A DNA stretch of 23,749 nucleotides from Candidatus Microgenomates bacterium. Lineage in GTDB: Bacteria > Patescibacteriota > Microgenomatia > UBA1406 > GWC2-37-13. This document shows positions 8,567-16,408 of this stretch, piece by piece. Location of the stretch: assembly GCA_016178125.1 (NCBI GenBank), contig JACOTV010000066.1, positions 1-23,749 of the forward strand, written 5' to 3'. Under the pieces are notes generated by a model. It was not told where the DNA came from and did no database searches. It saw only the letters and a list, made by a program, of their open reading frames with translations. The stretch's first letter is position 1. Each line of letters opens with the position of its first letter. A program made the position numbers and the translations under genes.

Positions 8567-8583
8567 AGGCACATTTCGTGCCT
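8567..8583 (+). terminator. Second hairpin, weak terminator candidate
   Basis: AGGCAC / GTGCCT stem with a 5-base loop, followed by ATTTCTG, which is only weakly T-rich. It sits directly upstream of the extended -10 of the methyltransferase. It could end PBP transcription or influence the downstream promoter. Confidence 0.35.
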
Positions 8584-8588
8584 ATTTC

Positions 8589-8597
8589 TGCTATAAT
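8589..8597 (+). promoter_or_regulatory. Extended -10 promoter of the methyltransferase gene
   Basis: TGC followed by a perfect TATAAT (8592-8597), that is, a TGn-extended -10. It ends 6 bases before the ATG at 8604. No recognisable -35 is needed for this promoter class. The geometry predicts a leaderless mRNA. Confidence 0.6.
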
Positions 8598-8603
8598 CCA
8601 CGG

Positions 8604-9227
8604 ATGAGCGAGAGCTTCAGCCATTTTGAGCAGTTTAGGATACGAGATGAACCTCAGGGGTCCGAGTGTGACCTTAACTACTTTAGAGGTGAAGGAGCCT
8701 CAAATTATCCTTCAAGCGGCGAGTATCTCAATCCAGAATCGTCTTATAAGAACCGCTTCACAGATCTTTCTGATTGGGTCGCTTCGTTTATGAATCGCGG
8801 CACGCTGGCAGATGTTGGAGGCTCGGTGGGACATATGCATTATTGGATGCAGAGGCTTCATCCAACTATTCAAATCGTTTGTGCAGATTATGGGATCGAG
8901 GCGCTGAAATATGGTAAAAAAAATGACGAATCACTTCGGGCGATTCACGCCTCAGGGGATCGGATGCCATTTGCAGCAAACGCGTTAGATGGCGTGCTCT
9001 TTGCCGATGTGTTAGAGCATATTCAACCTGATTTAGCAGATAGGGCACTTTCTGAAGCAACGCGTACGCTCAAACCAGATGGACATCTGTTTGTCACCAT
9101 ACCAAATAGAAATACCTGGACTGACAAGAATTGGCATGATCCCACCCATCTATGGATTCCTAATAAAAACGGTATGACAACGGCATTGGAAGATCACGGA
9201 TTCCATGATGTATCAGTTCACGTTTAG
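8604..9227 (+). CDS. Class I SAM-dependent methyltransferase
   Basis: 207 residues with a Rossmann-type methyltransferase fold. SAM-binding motif I is LADVGGSVG at about 68-76 and an acidic residue ends the next strand (CADYG, Asp95). The later core motif is ALDGVLFADVLEHIQ, about 127-141, then TLKPDGHLFVTIPN. This is the Methyltransf_11 pattern used for small molecules, lipids or sugars; the substrate cannot be told. It sits just before the envelope glycan cluster, so a role in glycan or lipid modification is a reasonable guess only. It stops soon after the GFHDVSVHV strand, so the last part of the domain may be short; the +1 frame remains open past the stop. ATG chosen from promoter geometry. 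Confidence 0.8.
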   Translation: MSESFSHFEQFRIRDEPQGSECDLNYFRGEGASNYPSSGEYLNPESSYKNRFTDLSDWVASFMNRGTLADVGGSVGHMHYWMQRLHPTIQIVCADYGIEALKYGKKNDESLRAIHASGDRMPFAANALDGVLFADVLEHIQPDLADRALSEATRTLKPDGHLFVTIPNRNTWTDKNWHDPTHLWIPNKNGMTTALEDHGFHDVSVHV

Positions 9228-9282
9228 CTTCACATCAAAGCTAAGATTAGCTTGCTTATTTTTCAATCTCGAGTACCTATCA

Positions 9283-10227
9283 TTAGTTAAAGTCGCAGAT
9301 GACTTGCCACGGAGGGATTCCTGATTCCATGATTGCATCCATGACACCATTTGGCACGCGATACCCGTTTCCGTAATAGATCGTGAACATGACTCCGGCG
9401 TGTACCATAGGGTCAAAGTAAGTGGGATCTTTACGAAAAACAGACTCAAAGTCGAGTGCATTAATCGGAAATACAAAACGCCCCTCGGCAATTTTATTGG
9501 TATGGATAATTCGACCACGAACCATAGCATCCCAATCACTGTTTTTTCCGAAGTTATTAAAATGGTCATAGCCCATCGACCATATGATGTGTTTATATTG
9601 TCCACAGTGCTCTTCCCACTTTTCAGTCGGAACATCTTCTTCAAAGACACGTATAGGATCATAGTTCACAATTATCTGTTTATCTCGATAATCTTCAAGA
9701 ATTCGTGGCTTCATCAGATAATAGGCCCGTCCGTCCTTAATGTCGAGTTTTTCGAGAATATTATGGGGAGGATTCATCTCTTCGCCTTGTGCCACGCACT
9801 TACGATATCCAGGATAGTTCATTGTCGGCGTGTCATGAAGCCCATGCATCGCCCATACTTCGTCGCCATGAGGTGCACGCCAGTCTGATTCGCTATAGTT
9901 GTACTCATAGTTAAGGCAGAGGTTTTGCACCTGTTGGAAGTTGTTACCACGATGCTCACACATAAACTCCGATGGCAATCGTTTTCCGACACGGGTGAGG
10001 GCCTCTTCCCAGATAGGGGCATATCGCGGCTGGAACTCCTCAGGGACGGCTTCTTTCCAAGCTTTGAATTCAAGCCTTTTAGAAAAACCGCCTTCGTCAC
10101 TTTCTAAACCCAACCCGCCGGCAGCCAATACAAGACCGGTGGCTGCTGCGCCGACCATAAAATCCCGTCGGCTCCTATCGAAGGGTACAGGAGTGCGCTG
10201 AAAATGCCGAGTGACACGTTCCAACAT
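9283..10227 (-). CDS. Unidentified protein with twin-arginine-like signal sequence
   Basis: 314 residues, family not recognised. The N-terminus carries SRRDFM (Arg20-Arg21) followed by a hydrophobic stretch at about 25-40 (VGAAATGLVLAAGGLG), matching the S/T-R-R-x-F-x plus h-region layout of Tat signals. The Ala/Gly-rich h-region and upstream Arg/His fit. The mature part is polar and aromatic-rich with many Trp, Tyr, His and Asn and a few Cys (CEHRG, NLCLN, YRKC, EEHCG). It has no transmembrane segment and no obvious catalytic motif. An exported protein, possibly binding a cofactor folded in the cytoplasm, is an inference from the signal alone. It stands alone on the minus strand between two plus-strand genes. 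The ATG at 10227 lies 14 bases below a strong extended -10. Confidence 0.7.
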   Translation of the reverse strand: MLERVTRHFQRTPVPFDRSRRDFMVGAAATGLVLAAGGLGLESDEGGFSKRLEFKAWKEAVPEEFQPRYAPIWEEALTRVGKRLPSEFMCEHRGNNFQQVQNLCLNYEYNYSESDWRAPHGDEVWAMHGLHDTPTMNYPGYRKCVAQGEEMNPPHNILEKLDIKDGRAYYLMKPRILEDYRDKQIIVNYDPIRVFEEDVPTEKWEEHCGQYKHIIWSMGYDHFNNFGKNSDWDAMVRGRIIHTNKIAEGRFVFPINALDFESVFRKDPTYFDPMVHAGVMFTIYYGNGYRVPNGVMDAIMESGIPPWQVICDFN

Positions 10228-10241
10228 AGATATACATGGCG

Positions 10242-10250
10242 ATTATAACA
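10242..10250 (-). promoter_or_regulatory. Extended -10 promoter of the Tat-signal protein gene
   Basis: Minus-strand TGT plus a perfect TATAAT (10242-10247), a TGn-extended -10. Fourteen bases lie between it and the ATG at 10227, leaving an expected leader of under 10 bases. No good -35 at 17 bp. An out-of-frame ATG at 10237 lies in between. Confidence 0.5.
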
Positions 10251-10307
10251 GGTGGTGCGCCATTTCGTCTGACGAGGTGAGAGTGGCTTCGGAAGGCAAC
10301 TTTAATG

Positions 10308-10379
10308 TAGCTCGCCGCAGAGTCGAACTGCGAATGGGCGCTTATGAAACGCCTGTTATAACCGTTTAACTAGCGAGCC
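10308..10379 (-). tRNA. trnM: tRNA-Met (anticodon CAU), elongator type
   Basis: A complete cloverleaf of 72 nt on the minus strand. Acceptor GGCTCGC/GCGAGCT (first pair G1-U72 wobble), T8 A9, D-stem GTTA/TAAC with GG in an 8-base loop. Anticodon arm GGCGT/GCGCC around TTCATAA, so anticodon CAU (plus positions 10344-10346). 4-base variable region, T-arm CGCAG/CTGCG with loop TTCGACT, discriminator A at 10308. CCA is not encoded (CAT follows). No GGG/CCC run in the anticodon stem and T11-A24 rather than a purine-pyrimidine pair argue against an initiator. An isoleucine tRNA with a lysidine-modified CAU cannot be excluded. Confidence 0.9.
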
Positions 10380-10388
10380 TGAATTTAG

Positions 10389-10400
10389 GTATAATTATAC
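10389..10400. promoter_or_regulatory. Overlapping divergent -10 elements in a 12-bp palindrome
   Basis: GTATAATTATAC is a perfect palindrome. It carries TATAAT on the plus strand (10390-10395), 10 bases before the GT2 start codon, and TATAAT on the minus strand (10394-10399), 14 bases before tRNA position 1. Both genes are thus probably driven from overlapping, opposed -10 boxes. -35 elements are poor on both sides. Confidence 0.55.
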
Positions 10401-10405
10401 AACGT

Positions 10406-11302
10406 ATGGCTGAAATTGACCTCTCAATCATCATAATCTCGTTCAATACCGCATCAATCACGAAAAAATGCCTTGATACCGTATGTGCTTCACTGCAGAC
10501 TTCTCGCCTCAAATGGGAGGTCGTAATCGTCGACAACGCATCAAACGACGATTCTCCCAAAATGCTTGCAGCGTACCAGAAAACCCATCCCGACCATATA
10601 CGATATGTGGCTAATTCGCGCAACCTGGGCTTTGGCCGCGCGAATAACCAAGCAGTCGCCGATTCGCGCGGCCGCTACATACTCCTTCTCAATTCAGACA
10701 CCGAAATTCTCGACAATGCGATCGTCAAAATGTACGAGTATTATGTAAAAAACGAACGCACCGTGCAGTTTATGGGCTGCAAACTGCTCAATGCAGACCA
10801 CTCGCCTCAGCCTTCTGCAGCACCGTTTTTCTCGCTGCCTGTTGTGTTTGGGTTTTTGTTCTTAAAAGGCGACAAGATCGGCCTCACTAGGTCGTCTCCG
10901 AGCTCTGTTAAACAAGTGGGATGGGTTAGTGGTGCCTGTATTTTTACGAAAAAAAAATACTATGTGGAGCTTGGTGGATTTGACGAGGGAATTTTCATGT
11001 ACATGGAGGAAGTGGATTTGCTGTATAGGGCGAAGAAAAAAGGCTATGTTACGGTCTTCTATCCAGGTGCCCAGATTATTCACATTGGATCGGCTTCAAG
11101 TAACAAAACATACCCCATACTCCAAGCGTATCGCGGATTCATTTATTTCTATAAAAAGCACTACTCACCCCTTGCTTTGTTTATACTTAGGGGTATGCTA
11201 AAATTAAAAGCGTTCGTTGCATTGACTATCGGTACTATACTAAGAAGGCCGTATTTAATAGAAACCTATGCAGAAGCTTATAAAGTCGCTCAAGTGGATT
11301 GA
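10406..11302 (+). CDS. Family 2 glycosyltransferase (rhamnosyltransferase-like)
   Basis: 298 residues. Inverting GT-A transferase that adds a sugar from a nucleotide donor to a growing surface glycan on the cytoplasmic face. Strand 1 SIIIISFNTASITKKCLDTV opens the fold, VIVDNASNDDS is the nucleotide-binding acidic site, and LLLNSDTEI contains the DxD-like metal motif. The acceptor-side block is WVSGACIFTKKKYYVELGGFDEGIFMYMEEVDLLYRAKKKGY with the conserved ED pair. The ending resembles WbbL/rhamnosyltransferase-type proteins, with a hydrophobic C-terminal stretch; the sugar is not determinable. First gene of the envelope run. It overlaps the next gene by 35 bases. The start codon lies 10 bases after a TATAAT; no SD. 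Confidence 0.9.
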   Translation: MAEIDLSIIIISFNTASITKKCLDTVCASLQTSRLKWEVVIVDNASNDDSPKMLAAYQKTHPDHIRYVANSRNLGFGRANNQAVADSRGRYILLLNSDTEILDNAIVKMYEYYVKNERTVQFMGCKLLNADHSPQPSAAPFFSLPVVFGFLFLKGDKIGLTRSSPSSVKQVGWVSGACIFTKKKYYVELGGFDEGIFMYMEEVDLLYRAKKKGYVTVFYPGAQIIHIGSASSNKTYPILQAYRGFIYFYKKHYSPLALFILRGMLKLKAFVALTIGTILRRPYLIETYAEAYKVAQVD

Positions 11303-12614
11303 CGATAATTTAGTACATGTAGCCACCATCGCCTTCATTTTCCTTACCAATCTTGTTCCAAAGTATCCTATTTCGTTTGTTGAATATACGTACATCCGTA
11401 TTCGCATCGACGATGTACTCCCGGTTATTCTTGTCGCCATTTTTTTTCTTCAACTCATTCGTCGCAAAGTAAGCCTCAACATACGCGTACTTGTCCCTAT
11501 CGTCATGTTCTGGGTCGCTGTTTTTGCGTCATTTATATACAACCATTATGTGACCAGTCCATCGACGGTCCCCATTTTCAATATCGGCTTTCTTCATAGT
11601 GCCCGCCGTATCCAATACATGGCTGTTTTCTTCGTTGCCTCGTCGGTCGTCGTGTCTGAAAAGCGATTCATGCAGTACTTGAAGTACTATTTCATTACGC
11701 TCACGATTGTCGGGCTTTACGGCCTCGGCCAGAAGTTCTTGGCGTTTCCCTCGATTCAATCAATGAATCCAGCCTATACCGACGGCCGTCTTTTGTTTCT
11801 GAACGCAAGTGATCGTATTTCAACATTCCCATTTTTGCTCCTGATGCGAAAGTTTAGGGTATTCTGCATCGCTATCGGTATAACAGCGGTTCTCCTCTTG
11901 GTAACTGGCGATATGACCAAACGATTCCTTCAGACGTTTCAGGTGAAAACGGTATTTGTGAATGAACAGACCGGCGGAACTTCGGTTGACCAGAAAATCA
12001 CCGTGAAGAATCTTCCGGCAGGCACTAAGGCATTCAAATTGCCGTTTGGCAATGACACCTTACCAACCCCAACTGTTACCGAAAAAAACCTCAAGTTAGA
12101 AGCCCAGCGCCAGATATACGAAAATGCAAAGCGTAAAGGTATCTATCTATCAAAAGAGCAAATTGAGGCTCAATCAGACGAGCTGGCGAAGCTTATCAAG
12201 CCCAAGCAAATGCTTCTCTGCGACATATCGTGCGCAACCCGTCTTGAAGTCGAATGGCCACGCGCAATCGTTGCGTTTAAGAGCAATCCACTTATCGGAA
12301 CGGGTCCGTCCTCGATAACCGAAGCCACCGACAACGATATTCTCCGCTGGCTCGGAGAGACAGGACTTGTTGGCACCTTGCTATTTGTGACTATACTGTT
12401 CCTCATCTCGCGCTATGCATTTAAACTCGCTCACATTGACCACGAAAAACGATACCTTCATTACGGATTCATATTCGGTGTCATTGCCCTCTTGGTAAAT
12501 GCACTCTATGTGGATATTTTTGAGGCATCAAAGATGGCGTATAACTTCTGGATTATGTCAGGAATGATTGTTGGTTATTACACCTTCTATGAAAAAAGAA
12601 AGAAAAAAACATAA
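11268..12614 (+). CDS. O-antigen ligase/polymerase-like membrane protein (Wzy/WaaL family), probably internally shortened
   Basis: 448 residues with about nine hydrophobic segments and a large polar loop (about 222-350). The loop ends in WPRAIVAFKSNPLIGTGPSSITEATDNDILRWLGE-type sequence (split here by LR at 359-360), the Wzy_C region of glycan polymerases and ligases, with Arg332 and nearby polar residues as likely catalytic parts. It would join glycan units or ligate glycan to a carrier outside the membrane. Relatives I recall have several more membrane segments after a SSTFxGHYDL stretch; here DRISTF (182-187) runs directly into PFLLLMRKFRVF. That suggests an in-frame loss of roughly 80-90 residues near base 11825. 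It overlaps the GT2 gene (35 bases) and the next gene (26 bases). Confidence 0.75.
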   Translation: MQKLIKSLKWIDDNLVHVATIAFIFLTNLVPKYPISFVEYTYIRIRIDDVLPVILVAIFFLQLIRRKVSLNIRVLVPIVMFWVAVFASFIYNHYVTSPSTVPIFNIGFLHSARRIQYMAVFFVASSVVVSEKRFMQYLKYYFITLTIVGLYGLGQKFLAFPSIQSMNPAYTDGRLLFLNASDRISTFPFLLLMRKFRVFCIAIGITAVLLLVTGDMTKRFLQTFQVKTVFVNEQTGGTSVDQKITVKNLPAGTKAFKLPFGNDTLPTPTVTEKNLKLEAQRQIYENAKRKGIYLSKEQIEAQSDELAKLIKPKQMLLCDISCATRLEVEWPRAIVAFKSNPLIGTGPSSITEATDNDILRWLGETGLVGTLLFVTILFLISRYAFKLAHIDHEKRYLHYGFIFGVIALLVNALYVDIFEASKMAYNFWIMSGMIVGYYTFYEKRKKKT

Positions 12615-14052
12615 CGTCCTCCTGAATATTCTTCTTCTTGGGGTTATCGTGCTAAGTGCAATAATTCTCAGGTGGCAAAATATCACTGCTCCACTTGCCG
12701 ACTTTCATTCGTGGCGCCAGGCAGACACAGCAGCAGTCGCACGAAACTATGTACGCGACGGTATCGACCTTTTTCACCCTAAGTACGATGACTTGTCAAA
12801 CATCCAATCAGGCACAGACAATCCACAAGGATTACGCATGGTTGAATTCCCTCTGTACAACGCAGTGATCGCCATGTTTGCACATATTCCCGGCCTATCA
12901 GTTGAAGTTGCCGGACGCATAGTGACTATACTATCGTCGGTTGTGGTAATTGTCGTTATTTATCTCTTATGTCTTGAAGAAAGCGGAATAATTACCGCGG
13001 TCGCAGCCGGACTTTTGTACGCGATCTTCCCCTTTTTTGTTTACTTTTCACGGGTGGTACTGCCTGAATCAAGTGCCCTAGCATGCACGTTCTTGGGAGT
13101 CTTTTTTCTGTACTTAAACAAATATCCCCAAAGAAAAGGAATCAGAATACTCTTTTATATACTAGCGGCTTTTCTATTTGCATGCGGCATACTAATTAAA
13201 CCGACGGTGATATTTTACGCGCTCGTATTCGGTTGGTTATTCATACGTCAATACGAATGGGACTTACTTAAGAAATGGCCTGTTTATCTCTTTTTCATAC
13301 TCGCATTTATCCCGTTTATTTTATGGCGCCGGTACATACTGCAATTTCCCGAGGCAATTCCGGTTAGTGATTGGCTATTAACCAGTGTTAACACCACCGG
13401 GGGAATGCAGCCCATATTTCTCAAACCCTCATTTTTTAGGTGGATATTTTATGAACGCATAAACAACATTATTTTTGGTGGCTACATGACAGTATTTTTT
13501 GTACTGGGTATTTTACGTAAACCGAAAAGTATATTTCTTATGTCAATTGTTGCATCAGCAATCACATTCATTTTTGTATTTGAAGGCGGTAACGTACAGC
13601 ATGAGTATTATCAGACCATTATATTCCCGGGGCTCGCCGTCGCCGTCGGGCTTGGGGTTTCGTTTATCGCCGAAAATTACGTTGCCTTCCTTAATCCGTT
13701 TGCGACTGGTTTTGCGATCCTCCTGCTCACGGCGTTTTCCTACTTCATATCGTACTATCATGTCAAAGGGTACTATGGTTATTCAGCTGATTTGGTCAAC
13801 ATCGCCAGCATCATTAAAACGGTGACCCAACCGGGTGACAAAATTGTGACCGACAGCGTTGGCGACACTACGCTACTCTACCTATCTGATCGCCGGGGTT
13901 CACCCGCACCTTACAAAGATATGGAGGAGTTTAAAAAAGACGGATATAAGTATTTCATAACAATGAATGGTGATGTCATAAAAGCAAAAAAGATCGAGCA
14001 CAAATACCCCCTAAAGTTCGAAAACAGCAAGTTCGCTATTTTCGAATTATGA
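12589..14052 (+). CDS. Integral-membrane glycosyltransferase, GT39/GT83 (PMT/ArnT-like) superfamily
   Basis: 487 residues from the ATG at 12589. About ten hydrophobic segments and a short soluble C-terminal domain (about 410-487, ending KFAIFEL). The first outer loop holds LADFHSWRQADTAAVARNY (Asp38 in DFHSWRQ), the position of the catalytic acidic residue in lipid-linked-sugar GT-C enzymes. Such enzymes use polyprenyl-phosphate sugars on the outer face. The specific sugar and acceptor are unknown. The 12568 in-frame start would extend 21 bases further into the Wzy-like gene; I prefer MKKERKKH because a basic tail before the first helix fits the positive-inside rule. It ends in an ATGA overlap with the next gene, so the two are translationally coupled. 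Confidence 0.82.
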   Translation: MKKERKKHNVLLNILLLGVIVLSAIILRWQNITAPLADFHSWRQADTAAVARNYVRDGIDLFHPKYDDLSNIQSGTDNPQGLRMVEFPLYNAVIAMFAHIPGLSVEVAGRIVTILSSVVVIVVIYLLCLEESGIITAVAAGLLYAIFPFFVYFSRVVLPESSALACTFLGVFFLYLNKYPQRKGIRILFYILAAFLFACGILIKPTVIFYALVFGWLFIRQYEWDLLKKWPVYLFFILAFIPFILWRRYILQFPEAIPVSDWLLTSVNTTGGMQPIFLKPSFFRWIFYERINNIIFGGYMTVFFVLGILRKPKSIFLMSIVASAITFIFVFEGGNVQHEYYQTIIFPGLAVAVGLGVSFIAENYVAFLNPFATGFAILLLTAFSYFISYYHVKGYYGYSADLVNIASIIKTVTQPGDKIVTDSVGDTTLLYLSDRRGSPAPYKDMEEFKKDGYKYFITMNGDVIKAKKIEHKYPLKFENSKFAIFEL

Positions 14053-15239
14053 AGGTATTGATGGTAACTCCGTATGTTCCTTACCCGCCCGCCTCAGGCG
14101 GACAAATTCGCACCTACAATCTATTAAAATACCTCAGCCGGAAAAACGAAATTACGCTTGTCGCTTTGTCTAAAGATCCCGCTGATTCAAAATACCTTCC
14201 CGCCCTCAAGAAATACTGTCATGAGATATATATCTGTCGCAAACCCGAAAAACCGTGGCAGCTAAAAAGTATTCTTAAAGCAGGCTTTAGCTTTCAACCA
14301 TTTCTGATCGTTCGCAATTACTCACAAGAGGCACGTGAAACAATCACAAAACTTCTTAAAGAAAAGACATTCGATGTAATCCACACTGAAACATTTTATG
14401 TAATGCCACACGTACCCGAAACAACTACCCCAATCATGCTTGTTGAACAAACCGTGGAGTTTCAGGTATATAAACACTTTGTCGATTCACTTCCTTTTTT
14501 TCTGCGCCCGCCTTTGTACTTGGATATTGCAAAACTCAGATACTGGGAATCGTTCTATTGGAAACAAGCATCACTCATGGCGACTGTTTCCGAGCAAGAT
14601 CGAAAGATAGTAATGCACGAGGAACAGTCCATAAACCCAATCGTTGTTCCCAATGGCGCCGGCGAGGATATGATTATTGATCGTCTCCCTGTCAAGAAAT
14701 CTGATAAGCAAACGCTTTTATTCCTCGGAAATTTTTCATGGCTTCAAAATGTTGAAGCAGCGAACTACTTAATCGATAACATTATCCCAAAACTTAAAGA
14801 GGAATTTCCCAAGATTAAACTTATTATCGCCGGACAGCATGCACAGAAGATACAGAAAACAAATTTGGCTGAAATCATTGATATACCAGCAAGCGATATC
14901 GAGACAGTCAAATCGCTGTACCGCGACTGCTCACTTTTTCTAGCTCCTATTTTTGGCCCCGGCGGTACGCGACTTAAAATACTTGCAGCAATGTCGTGTG
15001 GACTCCCGGTAATATCAACACAAACTGGTATTTCGGGGCTTGATGTAACGGATCATATACATGTTCTTCTTGCTAACAATCCCGAAGAATTTGTCCGTGC
15101 GGTTCGGGAAGCACTCGGAGACAAAAAACTGTATGACACGCTTCGAAAAAATGCATTTGATCTCATACATAAGAGCTACAATTGGGAAACGATCGCAAAA
15201 CGCCTCGAAGTCGCCTACGAAGATATTAAGAAAAGTTAA
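14049..15239 (+). CDS. Family 4 glycosyltransferase (GT-B fold)
   Basis: 396 residues. Retaining GT-B glycosyltransferase. The N-terminal domain starts MVTPYVPYPPASGGQIRTYNL, the Gly-rich acceptor loop of GT4 enzymes. The C-terminal domain has LLFLGNFSWLQNVEAANYL, LIIAGQ and LFLAPIFGPGGTRLKILAAMSCGLPVISTQTG. In this branch the usual EGFGLxxLEAM loop reads GPGGTRLKILAAM, as in the Glyco_trans_1_4 type. No membrane segments; acts in the cytoplasm on a lipid-linked intermediate. Joined to the upstream gene by ATGA and separated from the next by an 86-base spacer with AT-rich repeated motifs. Confidence 0.9.
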   Translation: MKVLMVTPYVPYPPASGGQIRTYNLLKYLSRKNEITLVALSKDPADSKYLPALKKYCHEIYICRKPEKPWQLKSILKAGFSFQPFLIVRNYSQEARETITKLLKEKTFDVIHTETFYVMPHVPETTTPIMLVEQTVEFQVYKHFVDSLPFFLRPPLYLDIAKLRYWESFYWKQASLMATVSEQDRKIVMHEEQSINPIVVPNGAGEDMIIDRLPVKKSDKQTLLFLGNFSWLQNVEAANYLIDNIIPKLKEEFPKIKLIIAGQHAQKIQKTNLAEIIDIPASDIETVKSLYRDCSLFLAPIFGPGGTRLKILAAMSCGLPVISTQTGISGLDVTDHIHVLLANNPEEFVRAVREALGDKKLYDTLRKNAFDLIHKSYNWETIAKRLEVAYEDIKKS

Positions 15240-15240
15240 C

Positions 15241-15315
15241 CAATCATCATTTACCATTTTTCATTTATGGAAGTGGCTATATGAAATTCACTGATAGCTG
15301 AAAATTGATAATTGA
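15241..15315. repeat. Short AT-rich intergenic motifs shared with the 22.3 kb spacer
   Basis: The 86-base spacer begins with CAATCATCATTTACCA (15241-15256), which matches CAATTATCATTTATCA at 22337-22352 in 14 of 16 positions. Near its end TTGATAATTGA (15305-15315) resembles the reverse complement of the same motif. No coding capacity. Confidence 0.35.
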
Positions 15316-15325
15316 ACAATAATTC

Positions 15326-16408
15326 ATGAAACTAGGAATCGATATATCACAGACAGCGTTTCGGGGTACCGGTGTCGCACGGTTTACTGAAGGTCTTGCA
15401 CAAGGGATCTGTGATTTTGATCACGATAACGAGTGGCACTTCTTTTTTTCTTCACTCAGGGGTAAGCCACCCGCTGCACTTATTGAAACAATACATAACG
15501 CAGGCCATCACTTCGATCGTGCATATTGGCCACCTACTATTCTTTCACATATATGGAACGACCTGCATATTTATGATGTACAACATATTACCGGGCCGCT
15601 TGATTGGTTTATCACATCAGACTGGACTGAGCCCCCCGCGAGTTGCCGTAAAGCGACGATAGTGCATGACCTGGCGTATGTGCGGTATCCTGAAACGGTT
15701 GCTACTAGTATCCGCCGTACCCAGAAACACCGAATGAAGCATGTTGTTACAGAGAGTCGCATTATTTTTGCAGACTCAGAATCAACCAAGGACGATCTTC
15801 TCACATTACTCCATGTTGATCGATCGCGTGTGACGGTTAACTACCCGGGCATCTCACCTCCTCGGGCAATTCAAGGAGATTCTCAGGTAGTTTCACGGGT
15901 TAAAAACCCCTACATATTATGTGTTGGTAAACGAGAGCCACGTAAAAACCTCGATCGTCTTATTGAAGCATATACGCGAGCACAGCTGCATGACACTGAT
16001 CTGATTATTGTCGGAGAAAAAGGATGGGGCACTACTCCAAAACCAAGTCATGTATCAGATCGTGTGCATTTCCTCGGGTACGTGAACGATGATGAACTTT
16101 CTGCACTGTATAGAGACTGTTTGTTTTTTGTATATCCCTCTATATGGGACGGGTTTGGATACCTAGTTATAGAAGCGATGTCGTACAAAGCACCGGTTGC
16201 GACATCAGAAACGTCATCGCTTGGCGAAATAGCAAAAGGGAATGCTCTGTTGTTTGATCCAAATAGTATCGAGAGTATTACAGACGCACTCGTGACGTTA
16301 TCACAGGACGCAAAAATACGATGGCATCTTGCTAAAAAAGGCGCAGCTCATGCGGCTCAATTTACGTGGGAGCGCTATTATAAAACGCTTATGAAACATC
16401 TAGTATGA
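15326..16408 (+). CDS. Family 4 glycosyltransferase
   Basis: 360 residues, GT-B fold. The N-terminal part has GIDISQTAFRGTGVARFTEGL, a GTGVxR acceptor loop. The C-terminal domain has ILCVGKREPRKNLDRLIEAY, LIIVGEKGWG, HFLGYVNDDELSALYRDC and the donor-binding E-x7-E-like loop DGFGYLVIEAMSYKAPVATSETSSLGEI, in which the first Glu is replaced by Asp. Close paralogue in layout of the following gene (both have GWG or GW, GYV-DDEL and AMSY stretches), probably an old duplication. No SD, and only weak promoter-like AT-rich sequence upstream. Ends in an ATGA overlap with the next gene. Confidence 0.9.
   Translation: MKLGIDISQTAFRGTGVARFTEGLAQGICDFDHDNEWHFFFSSLRGKPPAALIETIHNAGHHFDRAYWPPTILSHIWNDLHIYDVQHITGPLDWFITSDWTEPPASCRKATIVHDLAYVRYPETVATSIRRTQKHRMKHVVTESRIIFADSESTKDDLLTLLHVDRSRVTVNYPGISPPRAIQGDSQVVSRVKNPYILCVGKREPRKNLDRLIEAYTRAQLHDTDLIIVGEKGWGTTPKPSHVSDRVHFLGYVNDDELSALYRDCLFFVYPSIWDGFGYLVIEAMSYKAPVATSETSSLGEIAKGNALLFDPNSIESITDALVTLSQDAKIRWHLAKKGAAHAAQFTWERYYKTLMKHLV

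Noticed and set aside
9232..9260. Terminator at the end of the methyltransferase gene (AAGCT/AGCTT with T-rich tail)
   Set aside because: The stem is only 5 bp and AT-containing and the T-run is interrupted; too weak to call.
9400..9888. 162-codon plus-strand frame
   Set aside because: Antisense to the Tat-signal gene, with no promoter or recognisable domain; the minus-strand reading has a clear signal sequence and promoter.
10308..10379. Initiator tRNA-fMet
   Set aside because: The anticodon stem lacks the three G-C pairs of initiators and positions 11-24 are T-A, the elongator type.
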